Shown in pieces: positions 11,632-22,753 of a stretch of DNA of 64,000 nucleotides (positions are counted from its first letter, which is position 1; every line of letters begins with the position of its first letter). The position numbers and the translations under genes were made by a program. The DNA is taken from contig CM077648.1 of NCBI GenBank assembly GCA_039707465.1, forward strand, positions 27,159,119-27,223,118, written 5' to 3'. The stretch is from Rhabdophis nuchalis. Taxonomy: Eukaryota > Chordata > Lepidosauria > Squamata > Natricidae. The notes under the pieces were generated by a model. The model was not told the origin of the DNA, did not search any database, and saw nothing but the letters and a program-made list of their open reading frames with translations.

Positions 11632-11935
11632 CAGGGGTGCCAAACTCAAGGCCTACAGGTCGTTTCCAGCCCAGGGGATGCTTAGATCTGGTCTGAGGGG
11701 GCCACCCTGAAAACAGTGAAGGACCGACCCATGGTGCCTCAGGCAGGGACCCTCCTGAGTTCCATTTTCGCTGGCAGTCGCAGCCAAAAACGGAGCTCAG
11801 GAGCCTGATTTTGCTGGCAGAGTGCTTGGGCCACCACTGGCGCCCCTGACACGAGTGACATCGACCTGGCCCCGCCCCCAACACCCTCCCTGAGGTCGAA
11901 CACAACTCTCAATGAAATCGAGTTTGACACCCCTG
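11632..11935 (+). mobile_element. Non-autonomous hAT element, family N3 (304 bp)
   Basis: Ends CAGGGGTGCCAAACTC and GAGTTTGACACCCCTG form a 16-bp terminal inverted repeat with one mismatch. The target duplication is ttataatg (11624-11631) and ttataata (11936-11943), 7 of 8 matching. The GC-rich interior ('gccccgccccca') contrasts with its AT-rich surroundings. A 127-bp deleted relative lies at 46320-46446. Confidence 0.88.
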
Positions 11936-11943
11936 TTATAATA

Positions 11944-13304
11944 AGTACAGCTATTACACTACAACTGTTAAATATTATCTGCAAACTAGAGAGTTTTTAA
12001 TTTTTTTAATAAGAATTCATTCACATTTGTGTTAGAATACAATTTCATTTTAAAAAAAAAACACTGGACAGGTATTGTTTTATCCCTGAGTTAAAACTTA
12101 ATAGGGCTTATCTACAATGCTTGCTGAATTGTAGCCTTAAATGAGGATTCACTCAGCTTTCCAAACATATTATTACACCTTATAGATACACATGTATGAT
12201 TCTCCATTTCTCATTTCTATTCTATTTCTATTTCATGTTTCCAATTAATCTAATTAATTTACAGTGATGTGGTAATTCAAAGCAATTTACCAAATGGGTA
12301 AGGACTTATGTGTGAAGAGATACAGTATATTGTGTGTGTGTGTGTGTGTGTGTGTTTAATTTAATCATGAAAAAGTGACCTGATCAATAAACTGAAATGA
12401 TATCTGGATTTGCACAATCTGAGGATGCTAATAGACTTTGATACTTTATAATGAACTGCTGTTTTGCATACATGAATGAGGAATTTGTCCTAGAACCTGT
12501 GTGTCACATAAATAGTAGATTTGTGTAGAATTGGTTCACACCTTTATTAGAAAGGCATAAGGATAAAGTTATTAATGATTTGTGTATGAACCAAGTTTTT
12601 CTTTCTTTGCAAACAAAATAAATTGCCCTTTTTTTGCATTAGAAACATTCTCCTTTCAAGGAAGGTAGGTCATTTTTCATCTGAGATTAATTTTTTCCTG
12701 TGACATTTGGGATGAATGGTTCAGCAGAACAAATTATTCAGTATGTTTCAGTTTCAAGCTTCCAAAGTGGAATTCAGGTTTTAACATCAGGATCCAATTA
12801 AATGATAGTTGGATCTGACTGCAAGGAATAATGGCCCAGAAGAGAAACTGTACTATTTGTTGATGGTATTTTTCGATGTTCCTATTTAGAGTTCTCCTGT
12901 TTTAAATAGAAATCTGGACAATGCCCAGCAAAATTTTAAAACCATGTATTCCATTCAACAGCTGAACACATGGTCACACCCAAGCATGATTGCTTTATTT
13001 AACAATTGGTTGTTTTGCTGTAGGCTGTTCTTAGGTGCCTGCCAGCATCTGTGAACTTGGCTAGAACTTTAGAGTTGGGGTAATGCTTTGAAAGATTCTT
13101 TTGCTACTGATCTGCTGTCCTTTGGAAAGAATGTAATTTGGTCATTATAAATAATACCTGTCCTGCAAATATATCAGGCCCAACAACAGTTATCTACTGC
13201 CAACCTTTGTTTACATACCTTCCTGGTAATATTGTTTTGATTTTGCCCCAATGTTCACGTTAAGTATGGTAGATATAAATATAATAGATGTCTCACTGCA
13301 TTAT
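11944..13304. other. Single-copy DNA with a (TG)n run
   Basis: AT-rich and without recognised genes or transposons. A (TG)n microsatellite lies at 12330-12354. Confidence 0.55.
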
Positions 13305-13314
13305 ATTTGTCATA

Positions 13315-13501
13315 AAGGTAAAGGTTTCCCTTCTCTGGTTATGTCCGACTCGAGGGAGTGGTGCTCATCTCCGTTTCTTAGCCAAGAAAACCAGTGTTGT
13401 CCAAAGACATTTCTGTAGTCATGTGACCAGCAGGCCTATACGCCAAGGCACATGAAACCCCTTTACCTTCCCACCATAATGGTACCAATTTATCTACTCA
13501 C
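13315..13501 (-). mobile_element. 5'-truncated Sauria-type SINE (187 bp)
   Basis: The tail is 'aaaggtaaaggtttccc' and the body has 'gtccgactcgagggagtgg'. A perfect 10-bp target duplication, atttgtcata, lies at 13305-13314 and 13502-13511. The tRNA-like head is absent, so the copy was truncated on insertion. The tail differs from the other copies, which suggests a separate subfamily. Confidence 0.88.
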
Positions 13502-13511
13502 ATTTGTCATA

Positions 13512-13916
13512 GCTTTATGGAAATGATAATGAAAGTATTTGAAATAACATCTTTCGACACTGAAGAAATAGTTAAGAAACCCATTTTCTGTGGCATGAAG
13601 GTTGCCATAGAAGATTAAATCTCCAACCTGACTCGGGGTGATTTTATGGACATGTCCAAAAGTGTTTTGCTACTTCCTTTTTCCAGGATATTTTGTTCAC
13701 CACTAGGGGTAGTTCAGGCAAAAAACCACAAGCAGGAGAACTATTTATATTGTTAGATTATGCTGACAAAAATTTGCAAAAATGTTTGCCCTATTTCCTT
13801 TTATTTTCCAGAAAACTTTGGAAGGTCCCTTCTGAAATGTCCCTGTTTCTGTAGGCTGAGATATCTTATACATACTGGTTGTCCAGTCTGTGGGTCTCCC
13901 TTCTCCAGTCTGTGAC
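13512..13916. other. Single-copy DNA
   Basis: Nothing recognised. Confidence 0.5.
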
Positions 13917-13924
13917 TCCCAAGG

Positions 13925-14174
13925 CAGTGGTGAAATTCAAATTTTTTTTGCTACCAGTTCTGTGGGTGTGGCTTGGTGGGCGTGGTGTGGCTTGGTGGGC
14001 GTGGCTTGGTGAGCATAGCAGGGGAAGGATATTGCAAAATCTCCATTCCTACCCCATTCTGGGGCCAGCCAGAGGTGGCATTTGCCGATTTTCTGAACTA
14101 CTCAAATTACCGGTTCTCCAAACTACTCAAAAATTCCACTACCGTTTCTCCTAACCTGCTGGATTTCACCCCTG
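13925..14174 (-). mobile_element. Non-autonomous hAT N1 element (250 bp), reverse
   Basis: Ends CAGTGGTGAAATTCAAA and GGATTTCACCCCTG. A perfect 8-bp target duplication, tcccaagg, lies at 13917-13924 and 14175-14182. The 'gcttggtgggcgtgg' motif is tandemly repeated in this copy and produces the overlapping valine/tryptophan/glycine-rich open frames. Confidence 0.92.
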
Positions 14175-14468
14175 TCCCAAGGTCACTTCCACATTCCATT
14201 GTTACTACCCAAGCTAGCCTATAGCCCTGATACTGGTTCAACCAAAGAGTAGGCACATTAGAAATGGCTCTGAAATAAACTGTGTAACTTCTAATACTAT
14301 TCCTAGTAATAGTTGCAATACTGAAAGCAGGTAATGTTTATTTTCTAAGAATGTTGAACACATAATGTCTCTAATAAAATATCTTTTATCAATTCTGCAA
14401 GAGTTTCTTTGCTCATGTTTGAAAATATACATGTATTACACACTACCTTGTACGAGTAGAGAAACATA

Positions 14469-14847
14469 CAGGTAGTTCTTGAGTTACAACAGTTTGTTTA
14501 GTGACTATTCAAAGTTTCCATAGCATTGAAACAGTAATTTATCACCATTTTTCACATTCACGACCATTGCAGCATCTCCTCAGTCACATGATCAAAGTTC
14601 AGATGCTTAGCAAATAACTCATATGTATTTATGACAGTTGCTGTGTCCCGGGATCACACCATCACCTTATTACAACTTTCTGACAAGCAAAGTCAATGTG
14701 GAAACCAGATTCACTTAAGAACCATGTGACTAACTTAACAACTGCAGGGATTCACTAAACAACTGTGACAGGAAAGGTTGTAAAATAGGGCAAAAGAAAT
14801 ATAAATGTTTCAGAAATGTTGTACTCAGTTGTGGTTATAAGTACCTG
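14469..14847 (-). mobile_element. Tigger/pogo-like MITE (about 379 bp)
   Basis: It begins CAGGTAGTTCTTGAGTTAC after a TA and ends GGTTATAAGTACCTG, imperfect inverted ends. The body carries 'cacttaagaaccatgtga' and 'gtgtcccgggatcac'. It is homologous to 17701-18097 in the opposite orientation. The right flank is TT instead of TA, so the target duplication is only half preserved. The superfamily is inferred from CAGG-type ends and TA flanks. Confidence 0.8.
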
Positions 14848-14882
14848 TTCTTGCTGTACAGTCTTTGTTGAAGGATGATGAG

Positions 14883-15153
14883 CAGAGGTGGTTATTCAGC
14901 AGGTTTTGACCAGTTTTGGAGAACCGGTAGCAGAAAGTTTGAGTGGTTCGGAGAACTGGTAAATATCACCTCTGGCTGGCCCCGCCCCCATCTATTCTCT
15001 GCTTCCCGAGTCCCAGCTGATCCAGAGGAAATTTTGCAGAAACCTTCCCCTGGAGTGGGGAGAGAATGGAGATTTTACAGTATCCTTCCCCTGCCATGCC
15101 CACCAAGGCACGCCCACAGAACTGGTAGTAAAAAAATTTCAATCCCACCATTG
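14883..15153 (+). mobile_element. Non-autonomous hAT N1 element (271 bp)
   Basis: Left end CAGAGGTGGTTATTC, right end TTTCAATCCCACCATTG. A perfect 8-bp target duplication, atgatgag, lies at 14875-14882 and 15154-15161. It is slightly longer than the other N1 copies because of an extra GC-rich segment around 14980-15020. Confidence 0.92.
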
Positions 15154-15161
15154 ATGATGAG

Positions 15162-15949
15162 TAATGTATGAAATGACCATTGCCTGACCTAGAACCTTCA
15201 TCATCACCTTTTGCGATTCTAATGGGCTCCAAGATTGCCATGGATTCCATCCATTCTCTTGATCCATTGTAGGGACTAGATTACTTAGGGCACAGAGAAT
15301 GCCACCTTAGAATTATTAGTCCAGGAGCTAATCCCAATGCCAGTGTAAAGCCAGCAGCTATAACCTTGCATTAATGCTGGCACCCTATTGTCAAATCCAG
15401 TAAGCCCATGTGGTTGCACAGCAGGTCATAAGATCAAAATCCCCCCCAATCAATGTCATCAAAGAAGAATGGTTAGCAGGTTCTGTCCTGAATAAACAGC
15501 TGTTCACAGTAGTCCATAAAATTTGAGGAGGGTCAGTTGTATAATAAATTCTAATGTAATGCTTTGAATACTTGATCACAATAACTTTTACATTACTTTG
15601 TAAGGCACATCATGATTCTTATGACTTTGCACAGGAGGAAGCTAAGATAGGGTGACTTATTAAGGCCATGGAGTTCATAATCTCATATCCTCTCTTTATC
15701 CGCTGATACTACGAAGTCTTACTGAACTTAATAGAATTTATGTTTGAACAGACATATTTCACATCTGTGGGTCTTAATGACTTTGTTCTAAATTTTTGAA
15801 CATGAAAACTTTCAGCTAATGTCCTATGCCTCTTAAGTTCAGGACTCTCCAATAGGTCCATCAGGAATTTTGAAAACATGTTATCCACAGTTTCAAAACA
15901 GTCATTTATCAGAAGGAATTGGTAAAGTTTCTTCTTGCCACTTCCTTGA
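15162..15949. other. Single-copy DNA with an unexplained open frame on the minus strand
   Basis: No repeat is recognised. A minus-strand frame ending at 15709 is open to about 16080 but has no ATG at its 5' end and no domain I recognise. Its upstream part overlaps a decayed LINE in another frame, so a chance frame is likelier than an exon. Confidence 0.4.
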
Positions 15950-16600
15950 GCCTCCACATCAGCTAAGGTTTTTAAAATCATTTTCCTGGGCAGATAAGCC
16001 AGGAAACATAGTAATAAGCTGTAATCACTCACTTTAATACCACAAATGCTTGGTGGGACTCTCTTTAATTTAGATACATTAAAGTGGAAAAGTAAATAGA
16101 CTCACAAACTCATAATCATACAGTCACTCGCTAAGATATTTATACTTAAATTTGGGGACATCTATCTGGATTCAGTTAATTTCTTAATTCTTCCAGTCTG
16201 GTACAGTCCTAAGGCAAATGGTCAAGTACAAGGCACAAACTCTTCTAATTCAGATGGAAAGGAGATGTTGAGTGTCCCAAGCCTAACACAATGCTTCAAA
16301 TCTTTGGATGATTGTCCACAGAGACTTCTCGTTGAGCAACAGGGAAAAAGTCTCATAAGTCAATGTTGTAGAACTAAACAGAAATCCTCCATTGCCATAC
16401 TTTTGAGATGGTTTGGCCAGTGGCAATGGAATCACTCTAACAGTATTCTAATTACCAATCTACTAAATTGAACTACTCCAACAATATCCCATGAACAGCT
16501 ATGTCAAAAGCTGCAAAAGAATCCACCTAATCTCCTTATGTGTCTCCCAATAAAGTTCACCAATGAAGGTAACCAGCTTTTATTATATCTGTTATAAAGC
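15950..16600 (-). mobile_element. Ancient, decayed L2/CR1-type LINE reverse transcriptase remnant
   Basis: Read on the minus strand, about 16545-16495 gives a peptide close to 'AAFDIAVHGILLE', matching the 'AAFDTIDHGILL' block of the L2 copy at 21147. Further on come 'LLE*F' (compare 'LQWF'), then a 'CLRTVPDWK'-like segment corresponding to 'CLEAVRVWM'. Stops and frameshifts are frequent. Boundaries are approximate and the call rests on order and spacing of weak matches. Confidence 0.5.
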
Positions 16601-16734
16601 TATTACATCTAGGTCTGAAACCAGACTGAAATGGATTTTAATAATTGGCTTCAATGAAACATGCTTATAACTTATGCCCGCTAAACCTGAAGAAAAGAGT
16701 ATTTGCAATGGGACAATAAACACAACAATAAACA

Positions 16735-17079
16735 GGGATGCGGTGGCTCAGTTGCTAAGGCTGAGTTTGTTGATCAGAAGATCAGCAGTTTAGCAGTTCG
16801 AATCCCTAGCACTGCATAATGGAGTGAGCTCCCATTATTTGTCCCAGTTTCTGCCAGCCTAGCAGTTTGAAAGCACATAAAAATGCAAGTAGGAAAATAG
16901 GAACCACTTTGGTAGGATGGTAACAGAGTTCCATGTGCCTTTGGCATTTAGTCATGCCAGCCACATGACCACAGAGATGTCTTTGGACAGCTGGCTCTTT
17001 GGCTTTGAAAAAGAGATGAGCACTGCCCCCTAGAGTTGTGAACGACTAGCACATATATATGAGGAGAACCTTTACCTTT
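16735..17079 (+). mobile_element. Sauria-type SINE
   Basis: Head 'gggatgcggtggctcagttg', B-box-like 'agttcgaatccctag', tail 'gaacctttaccttta'. An 8-bp direct repeat, aataaaca, flanks it at 16727-16734 and 17080-17087. Confidence 0.9.
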
Positions 17080-17087
17080 AATAAACA

Positions 17088-17700
17088 CAAATTGCCTAAA
17101 TTTGAGTTAAGGAATTACAGCCAAGGAATATTACACAAGTCCATAGATGGCAACATTGCAGGCAGGGCTAAAATTCAATGGTTTAATAAATCCTGCAGTA
17201 AATGTAACCAAAATCTACCCTCCAATTTTCTGGATTTTCTTCATTCCTTCTCCCAAATCATTTCTTCTTTAGGATTTCCCCCCCCTTTTTCTTCTTCTTC
17301 CAAATCTATTTTTCTGCAGTTTTGAAGCTATCCATAGTATTGTCACATAGTAAATATGGGAGTATTTATTTCCACTTTCCTTTTGGTGGATTTTCTTGAG
17401 ATTTAGTTCTAATAGAAGCGGTCATGGAAGCTGTAGGATGCTTTGGAGATTATGTCCATATGTTTTTAAGGTTCTCTGACAACTAACTTGTAATTAAGGG
17501 AAGTGTAATAATTCCATATTCATCCCAAAATTTATATCATTTGTCCTACTTTGAAACAAAAACACCCCAAAGGAAGTGTTCTTCTGGCAGATTGAAGTAC
17601 AATATTTGGTAAAAGGTGGGAGTCATATTCAAGCTCATAGTATTATTAATCATGCTGAAACTTGGTGGAACGTTGAAATAATTTACGTGAGGACTACGTA
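17088..17700. other. Single-copy DNA
   Basis: Nothing recognised. It contains a pyrimidine-rich stretch near 17240-17300. Confidence 0.5.
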
Positions 17701-18097
17701 CAGGTAGTCCTCAATTTATGACCACAACTGAGCCCAACATTTGTGTTGCTAAGTGAGAAATGTGTTAAGTGAGTCTTGCCCCACTTTACAACTTTCCCTG
17801 CCACATTTGTTAACTGAATCACAGCAGTTGTTAAATGAGTAACATGATTCTGAAGTGAATCTGGTTTCCCCTTTGACTTTGCTTGTCAGAGGTTTTCCAA
17901 AGGTGATCACATGACCTCAAAACAACGCAACCGTCATAAATATGAGTCAGTTGTCAAGCATCCCAATATAAATCACATGGCCATGGAGTTTTTTGCAATG
18001 GTCATAAGTGCAAAAAATGGTCATGAGTCACTTTTTTCAGTGCTGTTGTAACTTCAAACTGTCACTATATGAACTGTTGTAAGTCGAGGGCTACCTG
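17701..18097 (+). mobile_element. Tigger/pogo-like MITE, full length (397 bp)
   Basis: Ends CAGGTAGTCCTCAATTTATG and GTAAGTCGAGGGCTACCTG are imperfect inverted repeats. TA flanks both sides (17699-17700 and 18098-18099), as expected for Tc1/mariner-superfamily insertion. There is no open frame. It is the best-preserved copy in the window and the reference for fragments at 14469-14847, 27455-27702 and 56567-56734, and for the segment captured in family N2. Confidence 0.88.
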
Positions 18098-18144
18098 TAA
18101 AGTCTTCTTCAAAGTATTTTTTTTTTAAAATTCTCCATATAGAC

Positions 18145-18437
18145 CAGTGATGGCTAACCTTTTCCAGACCGAGTGTCCAAAGCGCGTGTGCACACCCCCA
18201 AAATGCAATGCATGCCCCCCGCATACGCCCCCATGCATGCACGCATGCCCCCTGCATGCACATGGCCCATCCATGGATGTATGTTCCCCCTGCATGAGCA
18301 GAAGAGACCTGAAGATCAGCTGGCCAGCAGAAAGCGTGCATGCATGGTGGAACTGAGCTGGGGCGACGGCTCGCGTGCCCACCAAGATGGCGACGCATGC
18401 TACCTCCGGCACGCGTGCCATTGGTTCGCCATCATGG
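18145..18437 (-). mobile_element. Non-autonomous hAT element, family N4 (293 bp)
   Basis: Ends CAGTGATGGCTAACCTT and GGTTCGCCATCATGG. The flanks are atatagac (18137-18144) and ctgtagac (18438-18445), 6 of 8 matching. The interior is GC- and CA-rich with many 'gcatgc' motifs, giving several overlapping spurious open frames. Family relatives are at 30248-30602 and 54646-55692. Confidence 0.82.
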
Positions 18438-18445
18438 CTGTAGAC

Positions 18446-19326
18446 AAAGAGGTAGCCTTTTCACATAACGGTGCCATTATTTGTGCCTTGATGCATTGGA
18501 CTGAACTTTCCTTGCTTCCTCAAGTATAATCACATCTGCAGACCTCCTTATAGAAAATTAGTCCACTTTATTTGCATCTTTGATCTATGTTCATCAGAAG
18601 GATTATGGATTGGCATTTCCTCTGCTGACCCTGAAACAATACAATGGGATTATCATGGTATGATAGCACAGAATAAACATGATCCTAAAATAAACTCTTT
18701 GGTCCTTTAGGTTAGCCCAAGCCACTTTTCATGTGACTGAATTTGTACTTTGGAAACTGGTTGATCTTTGCATCCACCTAGACTTCAAGCACATTACAAT
18801 GCAACAGGGATTAGCGAGTGTCTCTTGTTTCATTATTGTTCCATTAGTTAGTTCTGCCCATAATTACACTCCACCTGCCTCCTAGTTTCACTTGGGAAAA
18901 TACTTAAAATTCATTGGCAATACGTTGCTTGCAAATATATTGTGATTTTCAGTTTCACTCTCCTTTTTTCTCATAGGACACATACACAAAGCTTGAGATA
19001 TGCAGGTTGATTTTTTTTTTTAAAAAAGAGCAACGATGTGCAACTACAACAAATTTGCAATTTCCAGATACTAAAGAGGTCTAGAAAATACTATATAGAT
19101 AAAAGAAAGATGCTGAGTTTTGGAATCCTTTATTTTAAAAACTAGACATTTTGATGAGAGCAATTGTGAAGAGCGTCCTATGACTGAAATTAATGTCTGC
19201 TTTTATTCTTTTTATTCTACTCTTTATGCTTTTATTTAGTCACCTTTGCACATTGAGTAAGAAGCACCAATTGTTAGAAACCGTCTCATAAACAATGTCT
19301 ATGGAAATTGTCAATGTCATCCAGGT
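18446..19326. other. Single-copy DNA
   Basis: Nothing recognised. Confidence 0.5.
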
Positions 19327-19525
19327 CATGGGTGTCCCAAAAGTGCTTTTTCAAAAGGCAATTGGACTTCCTTTGTTTTCGTTGAAGCCTTTTCACTTCT
19401 CATCCAAGAAGCTCCTTCACCTGTGACTGAACTGAAGAAGCTTCTTGGATGAGAAATGAAACATCTTCAAGGAAAACAAGAAAGTCCAATTGCTTTTTGA
19501 AAAGGCACTTGTGGGACAGTCACAT
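19327..19525. repeat. Inverted repeat made of two copies of a dispersed retroelement-like sequence
   Basis: The left arm begins 'ggtgtcccaaaagtgcttttt' minus its last base and runs to 'catccaagaagctcc'. The right arm carries 'gaagcttcttggatgag' and 'gcacttgtgggacag', the reverse complement with a few differences. Each arm is about 95 bp with almost no loop. The arm matches the 5' part of the 11083-11330 element. A Penelope-like element with inverted termini is possible. Confidence 0.72.
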
Positions 19526-19689
19526 GAATAGGTCACATGAACAGCCTTTGGTTTCATGGAAGCCATCTTTTCCATTGGGTCTTCAGGCCTGCCACAATTT
19601 CTACTGTGGGAAAAAGGGGAGAAGGTGATTATATGGAGTATGGATGATATATACTCAAAATAACATTCTTTTCTCAGAGACTCAAGGAC

Positions 19690-19945
19690 ACTTTGCCCTG
19701 CAGCTACGATGGTGTGACTGGGAGGTACCTCCAGTTTTGGATGGTGCCTGATTGGATCATGTAATGGACATGTGGATGCTGGGCAGGGACTTCAACTTTC
19801 ACTTGAGCGAGGAAAACCTGGAAACTTTCAGATTCGGGGTTTCCCAGATGTGTCAATATGACATCTCTATAATAAAATGGATCTTTGAGGAACTTCAAGC
19901 CTCTGAGTCTTCTTTCATTGAGGGTGTTACTTGGAACCCTGACAG
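19690..19945 (+). mobile_element. Possible LTR fragment
   Basis: The segment from about 19690 to the 'aaccctgaca' end has an AATAAA signal near 19871, followed about 70 bp later by a TG...CA-type end, as in an R-U5 region of an LTR. I recall similar sequence as a dispersed snake repeat. No target duplication or primer-binding site was found. The 98- and 86-codon frames on the two strands are probably incidental. Confidence 0.35.
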
Positions 19946-20289
19946 TCTTACTTGCTTGGCACATAGTGGGGATTTACTGCCTGCACAACGTTATGTCATA
20001 TTTCCCCCCCGCTTCTTGGGTTTCCTTTCTTCAGTTTATAAATACTGAGAACAAAGAGAACAAAGCACAAAGGCATGGGAAAGTGAACAAGAACAATGGC
20101 AAAGAAAGAGCCGTATACCCTTGTATATCCTCAAGAGAGACGAATCAGATATTTTGAGGATTTGAGCTCCACTAGGAGCCTGATGTTTTTGCATCTTGCA
20201 TTGAGAAGAGAAGGATAATGCTGGCTAATATTATGTCCATCTTTCTTAAAAGGAAAAAAAATATATCTGTAAGGCTTCCTACTGAACTC
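19946..20289. other. Single-copy DNA
   Basis: Nothing recognised. Confidence 0.45.
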
Positions 20290-20760
20290 AGATGATGGGA
20301 AGCCATATTATAGCCAAGAGGGGACATGCTGTCCAGTAGCACATGTTATTTTCCACCACTCCTTACTGACAGGCTTGCCCTTGCCTTGGTGAAACCTGAG
20401 AATAGGAAAGGGAGAGGTAAAGGGTTTGGGCCATACAAGGGCTGACCAAAGATAGCTTTGTTCCATAGTTGGCAGCCGACCTAACCAGGAAGAAGATGCC
20501 ATTCTCCCTCTTCAACACCGATGTCTGAGCTAGCTGCGCTCTCCCTGTTTCATACATCATCCTTCTGCTTCCCATAAGAAAAGCCTTAAAACGGGGTCCT
20601 CGGGAAGAAGCATCGGGGAAGGCCTTCCCTCCCAAACGACCACGTTGCAACGTTGTCTCTGCTGCCTGCTGTAATAAAGGTTGTCAATCAAAATTCTTTC
20701 CTCTAATCCTCATCACAAATCTCTGCGGCATATTTTGTGTTGTTCCATGTGTGGAACATT
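20290..20760 (+). mobile_element. Unidentified GC-richer segment, LTR-like
   Basis: The base composition is richer in GC than its neighbours. An AATAAA signal at about 20672 follows a 'tgcctgctgt' stretch, as at an LTR R region. I could not place the ends or find a target duplication. It could equally be part of an older unclassified repeat. Confidence 0.25.
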
Positions 20761-21078
20761 CACCAGCATCAATAAACCCATGAGCTCAGAATAAGTACTG
20801 AATCAGAATGGAGAATTTAGACCTATGAGAAGATGCATTAGATTGCTGTGACAAATGGCATCCCACAAAGAGCACGTGCAGAGGAACGGTGGAATCTGCG
20901 CTATTTTCCTACAGGAGATTCATAGCCATCTTTTTGTATAAAAACAAATAAAAGGCAGCAACAGCAGCAGCGGAAAAAAAATCCTGGCAGTTATTGCATT
21001 ATATCAATTTTTTTCGTGTTTTGTTTAAATATATAAGCTTAATTTTGGATAAGTCATTTTTGTACAGGATCCTGTATA
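20761..21078. other. Single-copy DNA
   Basis: Nothing recognised. Confidence 0.45.
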
Positions 21079-21146
21079 GGGACATGGTTGCTTGGTGACT
21101 AAGATGCTGAGCTTGTCGATTAGAAAGGTTGGCCTTTCGGCAGTTC

Positions 21147-22480
21147 CTCTGTCCTGGCTCTATTAGACCTCTCAGCGGCTTTTGATACCATCGACCATGG
21201 TATCCTCCTGCACCGGCTGGAGGGGCTGGGATTGAGAGGCACTGTATTGCAGTGGTTCTCTTCCTACCTCTCTGGCTGGTTGCAGTGTGTACTGACAGGA
21301 GGGCAGAGATCGACCTCGAGGCCCCTTTCATGTGGGGTACCTCAGGGCTCGGTTCTCTCACCCCTTCTGTTTAACATCTACATGAAGCCGTTGGGTGAGA
21401 TCATCCGTGGCTTTGGGGTAGAATACCATCAGTACGCTGATGACACGCAGCTGTACATTTCTACCCCTGGCCACCCCAACGATGCTGTGGAAGTGCTGTC
21501 TCGGTGTCTGGAGGCCGTGCGGGTCTGGATGGGGCTGGATGGGGAGGAACAAACTCAGACTCAACCCGTCCAAGACCGAGTGGCTGTGGTTTCTGGCATC
21601 TCGATATAGCCAACTAACTCCATCGTTGGCTATCGGGGGCGAGTCATTGGCTCCCGCGGAAAGGGCCCGCAACTTGGGCGTCCTCCTGGACTCACGGCTG
21701 TTCTTAGACGATCATGTGACAGCCGTGGCCAGGGGGGCCTTCTATCAGGTTTACCTGATACGCCAGTTGCACCCCTTTCTAGATCGAGATGCCCTATGCA
21801 CGGACACTCAAGTCCTCATTATTTCCCGCCTAGACTACTGCAACGCCCTCTACATGGGGCTCCCCTTGAGGTGCACCCGGAGGCTCCAGCTAGTGCAGAA
21901 TGCAGCCATGCGGGGGATTCTGGGAGTTTCTCATTACTCCCACGTAACACCTCTCCTGCACGAGCTGCACTGGCTGCCTGTGGTCTTCCGGGTGCGCTTC
22001 AAGGTGGTAGTTACCATCTTCAAAGCGCTCCATTGCACGGGTCCTGGTTACTTGAGAGACCGCCTCCTACCACATTCCTCCCTCCGACCTGTCCGCTCCC
22101 ACAGAGTTGGCCTTCTCAGGGTGCTGTCAGCCAGTCAATGCCGACTGGCGACCCCCAGGGGAAGAACCTTCTCTGTGGCAGGTCCGACGCTCTGGAACGA
22201 CCTTCCCCCCGATATCCGCACCATCACGGACCTACGCCTCTTCCGTCGGATGGTAAAAGCTCATTTCTTTCATCTAGCCGGCCTGACATAGATTAGGGAA
22301 TATTTTAATTCGTTATTTATGGGTTTTAATTATTTATTTAAATTTTAGCACAGCTCTACTGCTTTAATTGTTTTTTATATTTTGTATGTTGTGGGGTTTT
22401 ATCTTTCTGTGCACCGCCCTGAGTCCCTTTTTTGGTGAAAAGGGCGGTATATAAATTGAAATAAAGTAAAAGTAAAGTAA
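21147..22480 (+). mobile_element. 5'-truncated L2-clade LINE (1.33 kb)
   Basis: It starts inside the reverse-transcriptase domain and ends with a 3' UTR ('gtgcaccgccctgagtcc', 'agggcggtatataaattg') and an AAAGT-rich tail. The 5-bp target duplication agttc flanks it. High GC and well-preserved frames suggest a fairly recent insertion. It is younger than the SINE that it splits. Confidence 0.93.
21148..22291 (+). pseudogene. L2 LINE ORF2 fragment (reverse transcriptase and C-terminal domain), one frameshift
   Basis: The frame starts in the RT palm with 'LLDLSAAFDTIDHGILLHRL', then 'GVPQGSVLSPLLFNIYMKPL', the catalytic 'YADDTQLY' (21433-21456), and, after a frameshift near 21530-21545, 'NKLRLNPSKTEWLWF', 'NLGVLLDSRL', 'SRLDYCNALYMGLPL', 'RLQLVQNAA', 'HELHWLPV' and 'PTLWNDLPPDIR'. 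The last frame is open to the stop at 22289-22291. The N-terminal endonuclease and early RT are missing. It would have copied L2 RNA; this copy cannot. Confidence 0.93.
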
Positions 22481-22753
22481 AGTTCGAAACCCTAGCACCG
22501 CGTAACAGAGCGAGCTCCCGTTACTTATTCCAGCTTCAGCCAACCTAGCAGTTTGAAAGTAGAAAAATAGGAACCATCTTTGGTGGGAAGCAAAAAGCGT
22601 TCCATGCATCTTTGACGTTTAATCATGCTGGCCACATGACCACGGAGACGTCTTTGGAGAGCGCTGGCTCTTTGGCTTTGAAAAGGAGATGAGGACCGCC
22701 CTCTCGAGTCTGGAATGACTAGCACATATGTGCAAGGGGAACCTTTACCTTGG

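Larger units (their letters stand above)
21079..22753 (+). mobile_element. Sauria-type SINE split by an L2 LINE
   Basis: The SINE head is at 21079-21146 and the rest at 22486-22753, ending 'gaacctttacctt'. The L2 element entered inside the B-box region: the left part ends 'cggcagttc' and the right part resumes 'agttcgaaaccctag'. The duplicated agttc (21142-21146, 22481-22485) proves a single insertion event. Confidence 0.92.

Noticed and set aside
15709..16080. Minus-strand open frame of over 100 codons
   Set aside because: It has no ATG at its 5' end, no recognised domain, and overlaps a decayed LINE that reads in another frame. Kept only as an item to search.
16735..16810. tRNA-like sequence with A- and B-box-like motifs
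   Set aside because: It is the head of a Sauria SINE, as are those at 6075, 10564, 21079, 32004 and 41597. They do not form a complete tRNA gene.
18147..18529. Overlapping cysteine/histidine-rich frames on both strands
   Set aside because: They are caused by the CA-rich interior of a hAT N4 element.
19704..20048. Pair of frames of 86 and 98 codons on opposite strands
   Set aside because: They lie in an LTR-like dispersed segment with no recognised domain.
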